Shown here: piece by piece, positions 1 through 6,398 of the stretch
How positions within the stretch are numbered: position 1 is the stretch's first letter
Layout: each line of letters starts with the position of its first letter
NCBI GenBank assembly: GCA_023247835.1
Contig: JAHFFU010000028.1
Span: 1 to 8,705 of the forward strand
Direction: 5' to 3'
From: Candidatus Bathyarchaeota archaeon
GTDB taxonomy: Archaea > Thermoproteota > Bathyarchaeia > 40CM-2-53-6 > FEN-987
Length of the DNA stretch: 8,705 nucleotides
The notes under the pieces: generated by a model
The model's database searches: none
The model's input: the letters and a program-made list of their open reading frames with translations, nothing else
Told to the model about the DNA's origin: nothing
Made by a program: the position numbers and the translations under genes

Positions 1-270
1 GTATACGTACTGCACCGTGATTTGTCGACCAGTTGACCTCTGCAAAGCCGCTATAGCCCGTTCGATGCCAGCTTTCCCTGCGACGGACCAAGAATTATCG
101 GAACCGCCGCTAAAGAAGGCCGCGATTTTGAATGGTTTTTGCGCCGTTGTAGTAGTGGTCGCTCCTCCGGTTGTTGATGTGTAATAGTATGTTCCGAGTC
201 CGGCTACGGCGATTACTACGATGACTATGGCAGCAGCTGCCGTCGTTGTAATACCACGTTTTTCCTGCAT
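1..270 (-). CDS. BMP/Med-family ABC substrate-binding protein, N-terminal fragment
   Basis: Extracellular binding protein of a BMP-type (PnrA/Med, basic membrane protein) ABC importer; characterised family members bind nucleosides. Reading the minus strand from the ATG at 270 gives 90 codons open to the window edge, so the gene is truncated at its 3' end by the window and not by mutation. Residues 1-6 are charged (MQEKRG), about 7-27 form one hydrophobic helix, 31-42 are a Thr/Gly-rich linker, and the mature domain begins near residue 46 with the family's first strand and ligand loop (KIAAFFSGG, then SDNSWSVAGKAGIE). There is no lipobox Cys. The KRG just before the hydrophobic stretch resembles an archaeal class III (prepilin-like) cleavage site. 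It lies downstream of the hydantoinase on the same strand with its own TATA box. It is the likely partner of the ABC operon at 4460-7912, which has no adjacent binding protein within the window. Family assignment is confident; the ligand is unknown. Confidence 0.88.
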   Translation of the reverse strand, partial: MQEKRGITTTAAAAIVIVVIAVAGLGTYYYTSTTGGATTTTTAQKPFKIAAFFSGGSDNSWSVAGKAGIERAIAALQRSTGRQITVQYVY

Positions 271-293
271 CGTGAAGTCGTTGAGAAGATTCT

Positions 294-301
294 CTTATAA
301 G
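294..301 (-). promoter_or_regulatory. TATA box for the BMP binding-protein gene (leaderless)
   Basis: The minus strand reads CTTATAAG, preceded by an A-rich TTAAA that could be a BRE. There are 23 nt between the box and the ATG at 270. With the usual archaeal spacing, transcription would start at or within 1-2 nt of the ATG. No Shine-Dalgarno sequence is seen in front of the ATG, which fits a leaderless mRNA. The box implies that the binding protein can be transcribed separately from the hydantoinase 94 bp upstream. Confidence 0.6.
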
Positions 302-364
302 TTTAATCTGTGGGAGTTCAAAATCTTTGCGTCCAACGGTCCCTAAAGGGTTCGGTCCAGTGGG

Positions 365-1768
365 CTAGGCAATGGCCCTCGTTATGGCTTCTTCAGAAAG
401 CTTTCTGGGAATGAAGCGTCCACCACCTCTTTTGCCCACAAACTCACCCTTTTCCGCGAGCAACCGCCCGTTGGAAAGAGTTAGCACGGGCCAGCCCTTG
501 ACTTTCATCCCTTCGTACGGATACCAGTCCATGTGATAGAACGAGCCTTCTGTCGTTATCGTCTTTTGGGCCTTAGGGTCGATAATCACTATGTCCGCAT
601 CGCTTCCCGCAGCAAGAGTACCTTTTCTCGGGTACAGCCCAAAAATCCTCGCTGCATTTGTGCTCGTCACGGCCACAAATTTGTTGATACCTATTCTGCC
701 CTTCAGAACCCCCTCAGAGAATAGAACTGGAAGCCTAAACTCCATTCCCGGGAAACCATTTGGTATCTTCTCAAACGAATCGCTTGCGGCTTTCTTTGCT
801 TCGCTTGAGTAGGCTGCTTGATCCGAACCTACCGTTGATATCACTCCTTCGGCCAGACCTCTCCAGAGTTCTTCTTGATCTTCTTTAGTACGAAGCGGTG
901 GACTGCAGACGAAATTATACCCACTTGGTCCTTCCATCTTGTCCTTCGTCAGGGTCAGGTAGTGAGTAATTGTCTCACAGTAGAACGGTTTCCCTTTCTT
1001 CCGTGCCTCCCTAAACAGGTGCACTCCCTCTTTGATTGACATATGAACGTCGTAGAGAGATGCATGGAGATAATCTGCAATGAATATGGCCCTCTGAATT
1101 GCTTCGGCCTCCACTATGTTTGGTTTGGTGTGGTAATGATAGACGGTTTCCCTCTTACCTTTCTTGAGAGCCTCCCTGACGTTGTACTCGGCCATCGCAG
1201 CGTTTTCCGTGTGTAGCAACATCATTCCTTTGTTTCGAGTGAGCTCCCGCCAGATCGCCACGAGCTCTCCGTCTTCGATGGCGAGTTTTTCACTCCTGTA
1301 GACCATGAATATCTTGAAGGTTGGAACTCCATACTTCACGATCGCGCTGACCTCTTCGAGCGCCTTTGTCGTGTACTGTGTAGGAATGGCATGCAGCGAA
1401 TAGTCGATCACCGCTTTACCACTTGCTTCGGCTCTTCTAGCCTTCACCGCGTCAAGGAGAGACGTGTTCTTCCATCCCAAGCCGGCAAAGTCTATGATAG
1501 AGGTAGTACCGCCGACGGCCAGTGCCATGGTACCAGTGTCCCATTCGTCGACGGAGCGAGTTCCCATGAAAGGGACGTAGATGTGAACATGAGGATCGAC
1601 GCCTCCGGGGACTACGAATTTCCCGGAGGCGTTGATTTTGTGTTCAGCTTTCGGAAAAGACGACGAGGAACCTACTGCCAGAATCTTGCCATTGGCGACC
1701 GCAATATCCGCGTCCAGAGTCACTGTGTCGTAAACTAGCTTACCGCCTTCAATGACGTAATCAATCAT
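365..1768 (-). CDS. Dihydropyrimidinase / hydantoinase (cyclic amidohydrolase)
   Basis: Cytoplasmic binuclear-metal amidohydrolase of 467 aa, the normal length for the family. It opens cyclic amides such as 5,6-dihydropyrimidines or hydantoins to N-carbamoyl amino acids. Metal and catalytic residues are all visible: His60 and His62 (DPHVH), the lysine expected to be carboxylated at Lys152 (TFKIFM), His186 (LLHTEN), His242 (YDVHMS) and Asp316 (GSDQAAY). The substrate-loop Tyr157 and the SPPLR block (289-293) are also present, as is the PNGFPG segment (336-341). The residue after the catalytic Asp is Gln, where many relatives have His. The start at 1768 is supported by a TATA box 22 nt upstream and by a normal family N-terminus. 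It is followed by the BMP binding protein and preceded on the same strand by a ruined N-carbamoyl-amino-acid hydrolase, the enzyme for the next step. The true substrate (dihydrouracil, hydantoin or another imide) cannot be read from the sequence. Confidence 0.92.
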   Translation of the reverse strand: MIDYVIEGGKLVYDTVTLDADIAVANGKILAVGSSSSFPKAEHKINASGKFVVPGGVDPHVHIYVPFMGTRSVDEWDTGTMALAVGGTTSIIDFAGLGWKNTSLLDAVKARRAEASGKAVIDYSLHAIPTQYTTKALEEVSAIVKYGVPTFKIFMVYRSEKLAIEDGELVAIWRELTRNKGMMLLHTENAAMAEYNVREALKKGKRETVYHYHTKPNIVEAEAIQRAIFIADYLHASLYDVHMSIKEGVHLFREARKKGKPFYCETITHYLTLTKDKMEGPSGYNFVCSPPLRTKEDQEELWRGLAEGVISTVGSDQAAYSSEAKKAASDSFEKIPNGFPGMEFRLPVLFSEGVLKGRIGINKFVAVTSTNAARIFGLYPRKGTLAAGSDADIVIIDPKAQKTITTEGSFYHMDWYPYEGMKVKGWPVLTLSNGRLLAEKGEFVGKRGGGRFIPRKLSEEAITRAIA

Positions 1769-1790
1769 TACGCTGCGTTTTTAGTTGTGA

Positions 1791-1798
1791 TTATTTAG
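1791..1798 (-). promoter_or_regulatory. TATA box for the hydantoinase gene (leaderless)
   Basis: The minus strand reads CTAAATAA with CAAAG just upstream as a possible BRE. It ends 22 nt before the ATG at 1768, which places the expected start of transcription at the ATG itself. No ribosome binding site is present. The hydantoinase therefore has its own promoter and does not depend on read-through from the broken M20 gene upstream. Confidence 0.6.
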
Positions 1799-1885
1799 CT
1801 CTTTGAGACAAGATTTGTTCTTTCACATAACTATGTCAGAATAAGGGAGCGGATAGAACTTCGTCTATCCAATCAACGGCCACGC

Positions 1886-2527
1886 TCATTGCGCGAGCCG
1901 AACCAGCGTGTTCAGGAGTAGATTAGCCCCATTTACGAGGTCTTTAGGGTTTGTAGCTTATGATGGGGCGTGACTCTTTCCTCCCTTACTCGGAACAAAA
2001 ATCATTCCGGTCTCTGTGAGCTGATTCATGATCATGGTGTCGTGTCTTGTCTCGCGCCACTCTGCATTCTTCTGAGGCTGAGACTCAGCATCTTCGCGGA
2101 GGACTCAATGGTGTTCAGGATTCTCGGCGACATTTTCGCCGGTCGCAGGTAGATCTTAGATTGCACCGAGATTCCAGTCCCAGTCCTCTTAGAAACATTG
2201 TCTGCCAATTGGTACGTCTTCTCTCTCAAGGATCCCAGCACGTCCTCATGACCGTGTCTGAATTCAACTATTAACCGGACCTCACCCGGTACTACATTCG
2301 GCGCGTTGGGGGAAACAGTAATTCTCCCGACGGCTCCAACGCTACCCTCGGTCTCTCTCGATTTTCTCTATTTCGAGTATTATTCTGGCCGAACTAGTCA
2401 GGGCATCTTTCCTCATCGTCATTGAAGTGGTTCCGGCGTGATCAGCCGAACCTTTGACGTCGAAGTCATATTGCGTAACGCCTACGATATTCTCAACCAA
2501 ACCGATGTCGATTCCTTCCGCTTCTAC
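1886..2527 (-). pseudogene. M20-family N-carbamoyl-L-amino-acid / allantoate amidohydrolase, decayed C-terminal half
   Basis: Remnant of a zinc-dependent amidase that would convert N-carbamoyl amino acids, the hydantoinase product, to amino acid, CO2 and ammonia. Reading the minus strand in stitched frames recovers family blocks in order: EAEGIDIG, then DHAGTT (lid-domain His), SPNAPNVVPGEV, EFRH (family usually DIRH), MQSGAR, GMIFVPSKGGKSHAPS, and KDLVNGANLLLNTLVRLA before a natural TGA at 1886-1888. About 210 residues remain of roughly 410. Lesions: the 5' half is missing beyond about 2527; a +1 shift lies at the G run 2345-2347; a 5-bp tandem duplication at 2043-2052 disrupts the metal-binding SGA-x-HD motif; an in-frame TAA at 1958-1960 replaces the Glu/Arg-type position after SHAPS. 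It is co-oriented with the hydantoinase 117 bp downstream. Carbamoylase and allantoate amidohydrolase cannot be separated from this fragment, but the hydantoinase neighbour favours carbamoylase. Confidence 0.88.
2043..2052. repeat. 5-bp tandem duplication inside the M20 pseudogene
   Basis: The plus strand reads TGTCT twice without a gap (AGACA twice on the minus strand). Removing one copy restores the minus-strand frame across the conserved motif to SGA-R-H-D-T-M-I-M, with the zinc-ligand His back in place. With both copies, the frame reads SGARQDTTP and then stops. This is a direct view of one inactivating mutation. Confidence 0.85.
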
Positions 2528-2545
2528 GCTTCGAGCCTTGCAATG
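2515..2545. other. Deletion junction joining two divergent gene remnants
   Basis: On the minus strand, M20 homology (VEAEGIDIG) can be followed up to about 2527 and then disappears. On the plus strand, MFS homology (SSLAMGPLAAGF) begins at about 2528. Both genes would be transcribed outward from this point, and both lack their N-terminal parts. The simplest explanation is a single deletion that removed a shared intergenic promoter region and both 5' ends. The exact breakpoint is uncertain by about 15 bp. A two-step loss cannot be excluded. Confidence 0.7.
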
Positions 2546-3311
2546 GGTCCCCTGGCGGCCGGCTTCGCTTCTGCTCTGTATAGCAGTCTTAACGAAAGCT
2601 GGAGAACTATTATCTTCACGATAAGTACTGCGGGTATTATGCGACTACTCCTTCTCTTGACCCTTAATCCCACTTCATCAAGATCCACGAGTGAACGATC
2701 CCTTAGCCAAAATTTATCCTCGGTCCTCAAGACCAAGGAAACGTGGGTATTGGGTTACGATCAGCTTTTGAGGTTCGGGGTAGTTGCCTCCTTCTCGACC
2801 TGGATTCCTACCTTCGTGACTCAGGCCCACTCTTTCTCGACCGTTGAAGCTGGCCTTATCTTGAGAGCCAGCTGGACTCTTGCTATCGTTTCTATTCCCA
2901 TAGGACGGATGCTGGCCGCGAAAAAGTCGCAGCAAGTTCTTGGTGATCGAATTGGCGGTTCTCTGCTCGGCTCCAGTTGCACTATTACTTGGGTTTGTTT
3001 CGAATTACTTCGTCTTGTGGTTAACCACTCTTTCATTCGGTGCTCTGATGAACTTTCACTTTGCGCCGTTGTTTGCGATACTTCCCGATCTAGTTGGGAA
3101 TGACAGGCTCGGGTTAGTAACTGGAATTGAAGGTTCGATGGCTAGTGTAGGTGCGTTTACTTTCCCTGCGCTTTTGGGTTATCTGAGATATACCAGCGGC
3201 CTGTTTTGCTTTGGTTGGCATCTAATCGCCCTACTCGCTTTCAGCGGCGCAATTCTCTCCCTCAGTTTGCGGCGTTATCGGAGCGAATTACCGAAGATTA
3301 GTACCGGCTAA
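2528..3311 (+). pseudogene. MFS transporter, 5'-truncated and frameshifted
   Basis: Remnant of a major facilitator superfamily permease. The first reading frame covers about 2528-2925. It has a hydrophobic helix with GPLAAGF and a NESWRT turn typical of the TM5/TM6 region, a Ser-rich polar central loop (about 2680-2740), and then TM7-8 (FSTWIPTFVT, EAGLIL, SIPIGRMLAA). Reading then continues in the next frame from about 2926 (LVIELAVLCSAPVALLLGF onward), through FHFAPLFAILPDLVG and GIEGSMASVGAFTFPALLG, to a basic tail and TAA at 3309-3311. The frame change lies near the AAAAA run at 2921-2925. About 260 residues of the usual 400 remain, and TM1 to TM4 are missing. The open frame that extends upstream of 2528 is antisense to the M20 remnant and is not MFS. 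The GTG that could start it at 2438 has no support. Substrate is unknown; a role in uptake of the hydantoinase pathway substrate would fit the location but is only inference. Confidence 0.82.
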
Positions 3312-3364
3312 GCGCGTGCTTCCGATCGAATAATTGATCCACTTGACGAGAAGCTCTTTCAATC

Positions 3365-3372
3365 CTTAAGTA
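3365..3372 (+). promoter_or_regulatory. Weak TATA-like box for the F420-type oxidoreductase gene
   Basis: CTTAAGTA lies in the 74-bp gap between the MFS remnant and the oxidoreductase. By the spacing of the other promoters here, transcription would begin around 3394-3398. That is downstream of the first possible start TTG at 3386 and close to in-frame TTG codons at 3392 and 3398. The match to a TATA consensus is only fair. Confidence 0.35.
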
Positions 3373-3385
3373 TTGTATTCGAACA

Positions 3386-4372
3386 TTGAGATTGCTCTTG
3401 GGACAAGTTGCTCTCGGCTTCCTAGGAGAACCCAAAGCTCCAGAAATCATTCAGATTGCGCGTAAGAGCGAAGCTCTCGGTTTTGAGTCTCTTTGGATGT
3501 GCGAAACTAGATTCACACGAGACGCAATGTCACCACTGGCCGCGATGGCGATTTCGACTTCCAAAGCGAAGCTTGGCTCGGCGGCGATCAACGTGTTTAC
3601 ACGGGGCCCCGTCCTCATAGCCGTTTCATTCGCTACACTAGACGAACTGTCCAACGGGAGAATGATACTTGGTATCGGGGCTGGGTCCCCAATGATACTG
3701 GAAAGGCAGGGCATTGACTTCGTCAGCCCACTGAAGCGGCTTAGAGAATACGTGGAAGCTTTTAGATTGTTGATCAAGGGACGTCCGGTCAACTACAACG
3801 GAGAGTTCGTTAGAATTAAGGGAGTCTCTCTCGATTTCACTCCGGTAAGGAATCAGATTCCTGTATATCTCGCTGTTACTGGACCAAAGGCACTCCACCA
3901 AGCCGGACAGATCGCTGACGGTGTGATACTGAATGGATTTACTTCCGTTAGTTATGTGAAACGTGCTATCGAGAAGATAAAGGAAGGAGCTCGGAGCGCT
4001 GGCAGAAGTCTGAAGGACTTGGACATCGCATCATCCAATATCCTTTCAGTAAGGGAAGATAGCAAAGCCGCTAAGGACGCCCTAAGATGGCTGGTCACTA
4101 CGTACTTGTTGACCTTTCCTGCAATTGCGAAGGAGAGTGGCGTTTCCGAAGAATTCCTTCAATCTATAATGTCTGCGCATGCAAGCAAAGGATTAGATTA
4201 TGCGTTAACCCTCGTCCCAGAATCCGTGATCGAGTCATTAACCGTGAGTGGAGACCCAGACGAGTGCGTCAATAGGCTGAGAGCCTACATGGAGGCGGGT
4301 GTTAAGAGACCAATCGCGATGCCTATTGCCTCAGACCCAGAACTTGTGATGAATACCGCACTAAGAGCCTAG
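3386..4372 (+). CDS. Luciferase-like F420-dependent oxidoreductase (Mer-like)
   Basis: Cytoplasmic TIM-barrel oxidoreductase of about 328 aa, the usual length for the luciferase-like/Mer family, which mostly uses coenzyme F420 (some members use FMN). Supporting blocks: ALGFESLWMCET (30-41) for the second strand, TLDELSNGRMILGIGAGS (84-101), which closely follows the Mer pattern, KRLREYVEAFRLLIKG (117-132), IPVYLAVTGPKAL (158-170) with IADGVILNG (176-184), and VSGDPDEC (287-294) near the end. There is no ATG near the N-terminus: the first in-frame candidate is TTG at 3386, with TTG at 3392 and 3398 as alternatives, so the start is uncertain by up to four residues. It follows the MFS remnant on the same strand and converges on permease 2 across an 87-bp gap. 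It is distinct from the second oxidoreductase at the right edge. A true Mer in C1 metabolism is possible, but the setting suggests a paralog acting on another substrate. Confidence 0.85.
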   Translation: MRLLLGQVALGFLGEPKAPEIIQIARKSEALGFESLWMCETRFTRDAMSPLAAMAISTSKAKLGSAAINVFTRGPVLIAVSFATLDELSNGRMILGIGAGSPMILERQGIDFVSPLKRLREYVEAFRLLIKGRPVNYNGEFVRIKGVSLDFTPVRNQIPVYLAVTGPKALHQAGQIADGVILNGFTSVSYVKRAIEKIKEGARSAGRSLKDLDIASSNILSVREDSKAAKDALRWLVTTYLLTFPAIAKESGVSEEFLQSIMSAHASKGLDYALTLVPESVIESLTVSGDPDECVNRLRAYMEAGVKRPIAMPIASDPELVMNTALRA

Positions 4373-4459
4373 GATTAAAGCACCTCATCCGAGCCTCTGA
4401 AGGATAGTGACTTGCACCAATCGAATTTCCGCCACTCCAGATGAGGAAGGAAGAGTAAG

Positions 4460-5380
4460 TTATTGCTGTTCTCTGGTATAGGGCTTTCCCAATGCCGCGG
4501 GTTCGGTAAACGTCTTGTATCTTGTTGATATCAACAACACCAAGATTCCAACTAGGTACGGGGTCATGCTGAGGAATTGGTGAGGAAAGCTTGGTCCCAG
4601 AACTGCTGCCAAGTACAACTGAAATGAATCGACGAGCCCGAAAAGTATGCTAAAAACAGCTACCCAGATGGGTCTGAACAAGCCAACCCGAACCATCGCT
4701 ATCGCAATGAACCCACGGCCTCCAGTGATATTGTCAGACCAGAGACCGTTCAGCCCCAATACAACATACGTTCCCCCTACTGCGGCTATTGCGCTGCCGA
4801 CGATCGAACAGAGGTATCGAAAGAGTGTTACATTTATTCCTGATGAGGCAGCCACATGCGGGTTTTCACCTACAGATCTGACCGCAAGTCCGAACTTCGT
4901 CTTCGAAAGAACAAACCACATTACCAGAACTATTGGAATCAAAGCGTACAGAAGCGCATTCTGTCTCAATATGAAATTCAAAGGATAGGGGAGACTCGTC
5001 GCATCTAGAGGCAGAAAGACAGGGGCCTGGCGGAGGCCGCTTTGTAGAGCTGTGCTCGCGAGGAAGGTACTCAAGAAAGGTCCCAGGAGAATTACGCCCA
5101 ATCCAAAAACAACCTGATCAGCCGAGAAGTTCACAGCAAACAGAGCCTGAATCGCTCCGATCAGAGCTCCCGTTAACAATCCCGCGGCTAACCCGATGAG
5201 GGGGTTTTCCGTGAACAATGCCGCAATGAAACTAGTCGCGGCTGAAATGAGCATTATCCCCTCAAGACCTATGTTATACACTCCGGAACGCTCTGTGAAG
5301 GTTTCGCCGAGTGCAGGGTAGGAAATACTCACCCCAGCAGCAAGCGTCGCGATCATAAGCTGGACTGGGTCGAAGGCCAT
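4460..5380 (-). CDS. BMP-type ABC importer permease 2 (YufQ-like)
   Basis: Inner-membrane permease of the branched-chain amino acid/ribose permease superfamily, 306 aa from ATG 5380. The signature RSGVYNIGLEG (31-41) identifies the second permease of BMP/nucleoside-type systems. A cytoplasmic coupling segment (VRSVGENPHVAASSGI, 167-182) and GGRGFIAIA (220-228) follow, within about eight to ten hydrophobic segments. The open frame could begin at TTG 5401, overlapping permease 1 by 20 bp. The ATG at 5380 is preferred because it comes one base after the permease 1 stop, gives the usual family N-terminus (a short stretch then the first helix), and has a GAGGG upstream. Last gene of the operon; the region after the stop is pyrimidine-rich on the minus strand but has no clear terminator. 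Confidence 0.9.
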   Translation of the reverse strand: MAFDPVQLMIATLAAGVSISYPALGETFTERSGVYNIGLEGIMLISAATSFIAALFTENPLIGLAAGLLTGALIGAIQALFAVNFSADQVVFGLGVILLGPFLSTFLASTALQSGLRQAPVFLPLDATSLPYPLNFILRQNALLYALIPIVLVMWFVLSKTKFGLAVRSVGENPHVAASSGINVTLFRYLCSIVGSAIAAVGGTYVVLGLNGLWSDNITGGRGFIAIAMVRVGLFRPIWVAVFSILFGLVDSFQLYLAAVLGPSFPHQFLSMTPYLVGILVLLISTRYKTFTEPAALGKPYTREQQ

Positions 5381-5381
5381 A

Positions 5382-6398
5382 TTATCGAGACGCCCTCTCA
5401 AGAACTGGTCGTATTAGCGTAACAATTACTATCATCGCAGCCATCACCTGAGCTACTTCAAAGGGAACGCCCGACACACTTTGCATTACGATACCTCCTT
5501 GATTAAGGACTGCAAAGAAGATTGCACTCAGGATTATGGCAATTGGGTTGAGCTGAGCTAACAGGGCAACACCAATTCCAAGATATCCGTAGAACTTGGA
5601 GACACCAGCGAACCAGAAGTAGGTTGTGCCGAGAGCCAGCATCGTCCCCGCAAGGCCTGCCATCGCTCCGCTAATGAGCATCGCCAGCACGGTATTGCGC
5701 GCCAAACCAATGCCCACATACTTGGCAGCTCGGAGGTTTCCCCCCATTATCCTGATTTCGAATCCGAACCTGCTGCGTCGGAGGAGGAAGGCAATCGCGG
5801 TGCTTGCTAGGATGGCTACGAAGATCGAACTACTTACCGTCGAGCCAGGAATTATTGGAAGCCTGTATCCGTCAGGAATTGGAGGTGTTCGGGGAAGGGC
5901 AGACCCAGGCTGGTGAAGCGGCCCTCCCGTCATGTAGTTAACAAACAGAAGTGCTACAAAATTGAGGAGCAGTGTGGTTACAATCTCGTTTACGCTCAGT
6001 TTTGCCTTGAGAACCGCTGGGACTACGGAGTATAACGCTCCAAAGATGATCCCCACCAACACGGCTACCGGGATAGCGACCAAGCCTATCTCAGGTGCGA
6101 CAATACTCACTGCTACGGCGGCTAGTCCTCCTACGTACAGCTGACCCTCCATACCCACGTTGAATATTCCCCCTGAGAAGGCGACTAGAGCCGCAAGTCC
6201 GGTTAGCAAAAGCACGGCCGCTAGATTGAGAGTGCTTCCTAGACCACTGGAGTTTCCGAGAGAGCCGCTAAAAATTGTAGCGATGGCCAAAACCGGATCC
6301 TTCCGCAGAAGAATAATGATAACGGAGCCTATCCCGAATGCGATGGTTACTGATAGGATTGACGCTACGACGCGCGATCTGTACCTGGCTAAGCTCAC
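5382..6398 (-). CDS. BMP-type ABC importer permease 1 (YufP-like)
   Basis: Inner-membrane permease of 338 aa paired with permease 2. The hallmark FNVGMEGQ (79-86) follows two N-terminal hydrophobic segments, as in first permeases of this family. NEIVTTLLLN (137-146) and the coupling segment RIMGGNLRAAKYVGIG (216-231) are also present, with further helices up to about residue 330. The start codon is GTG at 6398; its last base and the A of the ATPase TGA give a GTGA overlap of 4 bp. A GGGAG ribosome binding site inside the end of the ATPase gene, 7 nt upstream, supports this start. Translational coupling with the ATPase is likely. The substrate is unknown. Confidence 0.9.
   Translation of the reverse strand: MSLARYRSRVVASILSVTIAFGIGSVIIILLRKDPVLAIATIFSGSLGNSSGLGSTLNLAAVLLLTGLAALVAFSGGIFNVGMEGQLYVGGLAAVAVSIVAPEIGLVAIPVAVLVGIIFGALYSVVPAVLKAKLSVNEIVTTLLLNFVALLFVNYMTGGPLHQPGSALPRTPPIPDGYRLPIIPGSTVSSSIFVAILASTAIAFLLRRSRFGFEIRIMGGNLRAAKYVGIGLARNTVLAMLISGAMAGLAGTMLALGTTYFWFAGVSKFYGYLGIGVALLAQLNPIAIILSAIFFAVLNQGGIVMQSVSGVPFEVAQVMAAMIVIVTLIRPVLERASR
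5393..5397 (-). promoter_or_regulatory. Possible ribosome binding site for permease 2
   Basis: The minus strand reads GAGGG, 12 nt before the ATG at 5380. The spacing is long for a strong site, but nothing comparable precedes the alternative TTG at 5401. Together with the near-adjacent stop of permease 1, this favours the ATG start. Confidence 0.35.

Noticed and set aside
341..350. CCCTAAAGGG as a hairpin terminator after the hydantoinase
   Set aside because: A 4-bp stem with a 2-base loop is too small, and the only T-run on the minus strand is four bases some distance away.
1391..1738. Long plus-strand open frames inside the hydantoinase, ABC and oxidoreductase genes
   Set aside because: They are shadows of well-supported genes on the other strand and show no family motifs of their own.
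2032..2241. A 69-aa minus-strand open frame as a small gene
   Set aside because: It is an internal piece of the M20 remnant, bounded by an internal ATG and by the frameshift from the 5-bp duplication.
2438..3103. A 221-aa plus-strand open frame as an intact small membrane protein
   Set aside because: The first 30 codons are antisense to recognisable M20 coding sequence, and the last part after 2925 is the wrong frame of the MFS gene. Only the middle is real transporter sequence, so this is part of a pseudogene.
4383..4446. Inverted repeat CCTCATC / GATGAGG between the convergent oxidoreductase and permease 2 genes as a terminator
   Set aside because: The arms are 7 bp and 50 nt apart, and there is no T-run next to either arm. 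Such a repeat can occur by chance, and archaeal terminators are usually plain T-rich tracts.
5381..5401. TTG at 5401 as the start of permease 2
   Set aside because: It adds seven residues not expected in the family and has no upstream ribosome binding site. The ATG at 5380, one base after the permease 1 stop, is better.
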